Source of the DNA: DASZTV01 sp035548055
GTDB lineage: Bacteria > Actinomycetota > Actinomycetes > JAFAQI01
Assembly: GCA_035548055.1 (NCBI GenBank)
Contig: DASZTL010000053.1
Span: forward strand, 1-11,221
Length of the DNA: 11,221 bases
Direction: 5' to 3'
The translations under genes were made by a program, and so were the position numbers. Positions 7,106-11,221 of this stretch are shown in pieces (within the stretch, counting starts at the first letter, position 1; the number at the start of each line of letters is the position of its first letter). The notes under the pieces are model-generated. The model did not search any database. It was not told the origin of the DNA and saw only the letters and a program-made list of their open reading frames with translations.

Positions 7106-7168
7106 CGGTGATCTTGACGTTGTGCGCCCGTCAAGGCCCCTGATGGGCGCACAACGTCAAGATCACCG
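7106..7168. repeat. Long perfect inverted repeat between rpoC and the DUF4190-like gene
   Basis: Bases 7106-7129 are the exact reverse complement of 7145-7168 (24 bp). Going inward, one G-U pair and three further pairs (TCA/TGA) extend the stem to about 28 bp with a 7-base loop (7134-7140). On the - strand it is followed by AGAAAAGG, so it lacks the T-run of a Rho-independent terminator in that direction; on the + strand the T-run lies before it. It is longer and more perfect than most terminators. A dispersed palindromic element, or a second terminator behind the rpoC hairpin, are both possible. Confidence 0.9.
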
Positions 7169-7173
7169 CGGAC

Positions 7174-7216
7174 GTGGGTGAGGGCCCCCGGCATCGCCGG
7201 AGACCCCTCAACCCAC
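7174..7216 (-). terminator. GC-rich hairpin directly after rpoC
   Basis: Five bases past the rpoC stop, the - strand can fold GUGGGU (7216-7211) with ACCCAC (7179-7174), then after a one-base bulge GAGGG with CCCUC, then after a second bulge eight more pairs (two U-G) closing on a 3-base loop. No U-tract follows, as is common for actinobacterial terminators. The position directly after the last gene of the rpoBC operon supports a termination or 3'-end-stabilising role. Confidence 0.6.
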
Positions 7217-7221
7217 TTGTC

Positions 7222-11221
<4,000 letters not shown>

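Noticed and set aside
7106..7168. Standard Rho-independent terminator
   Set aside because: No T-run follows the stem on the - strand, and on the + strand the T-run precedes it, so I list it as a repeat with termination only possible.

Overview
The window is a high-GC stretch from an actinobacterium (Actinomycetota). This rests on the gene order rpoC ... rpsL-rpsG-fusA-tuf, GTG starts on tuf, rpsL and fusA, and a charged helical insert near the N-terminus of RpoC of the kind known in actinobacterial RNA polymerases. I cannot name a genus; a Propionibacteriales/Nocardioidaceae-like source is only a guess.

Layout. At the left edge (1-219) lies an internal piece of an EF-Tu gene on the + strand. 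It is fused tail-to-tail, through a 12-base shared sequence, to the 5' part of a second, different tuf on the - strand (208-714). The str operon follows on the - strand: rpsL (3804-3433), rpsG (3429-2959), fusA (2919-811) and tuf. It is read from a recognisable promoter at 4051-4022 through a leader of roughly 200 bases. At the right end, rpoC (- strand) runs out of the window and lacks only its first ~25 codons. These core genes encode the RNA polymerase beta' subunit, two 30S proteins and two elongation factors.

Between rpoC and rpsL (about 4050-7220) is an accessory block in mixed orientations. From left to right it holds: (i) a two-gene + strand cassette of unknown function (4175-4357 and 4347-4952), preceded by an operator-like set of CGAACG half-sites; (ii) the 3' remnant of an IS1-like transposase (- strand), cut off at a 79-base nested palindrome (5164-5242); (iii) a small membrane protein (- strand); (iv) a membrane-anchored protein with a DUF5666-like domain; (v) a Mug-type mismatch DNA glycosylase; (vi) a proline-rich DUF4190-like membrane protein (- strand). 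Two strong hairpins lie between that last gene and rpoC, one abutting the rpoC stop and one a 24-bp perfect inverted repeat.

The best candidates for something undescribed are the overlapping two-gene cassette with its operator-like upstream array, and the two long palindromes. The inverted tuf junction is striking but is most likely a chimeric-molecule or assembly artefact. The window shows no rRNA, tRNA or CRISPR array.
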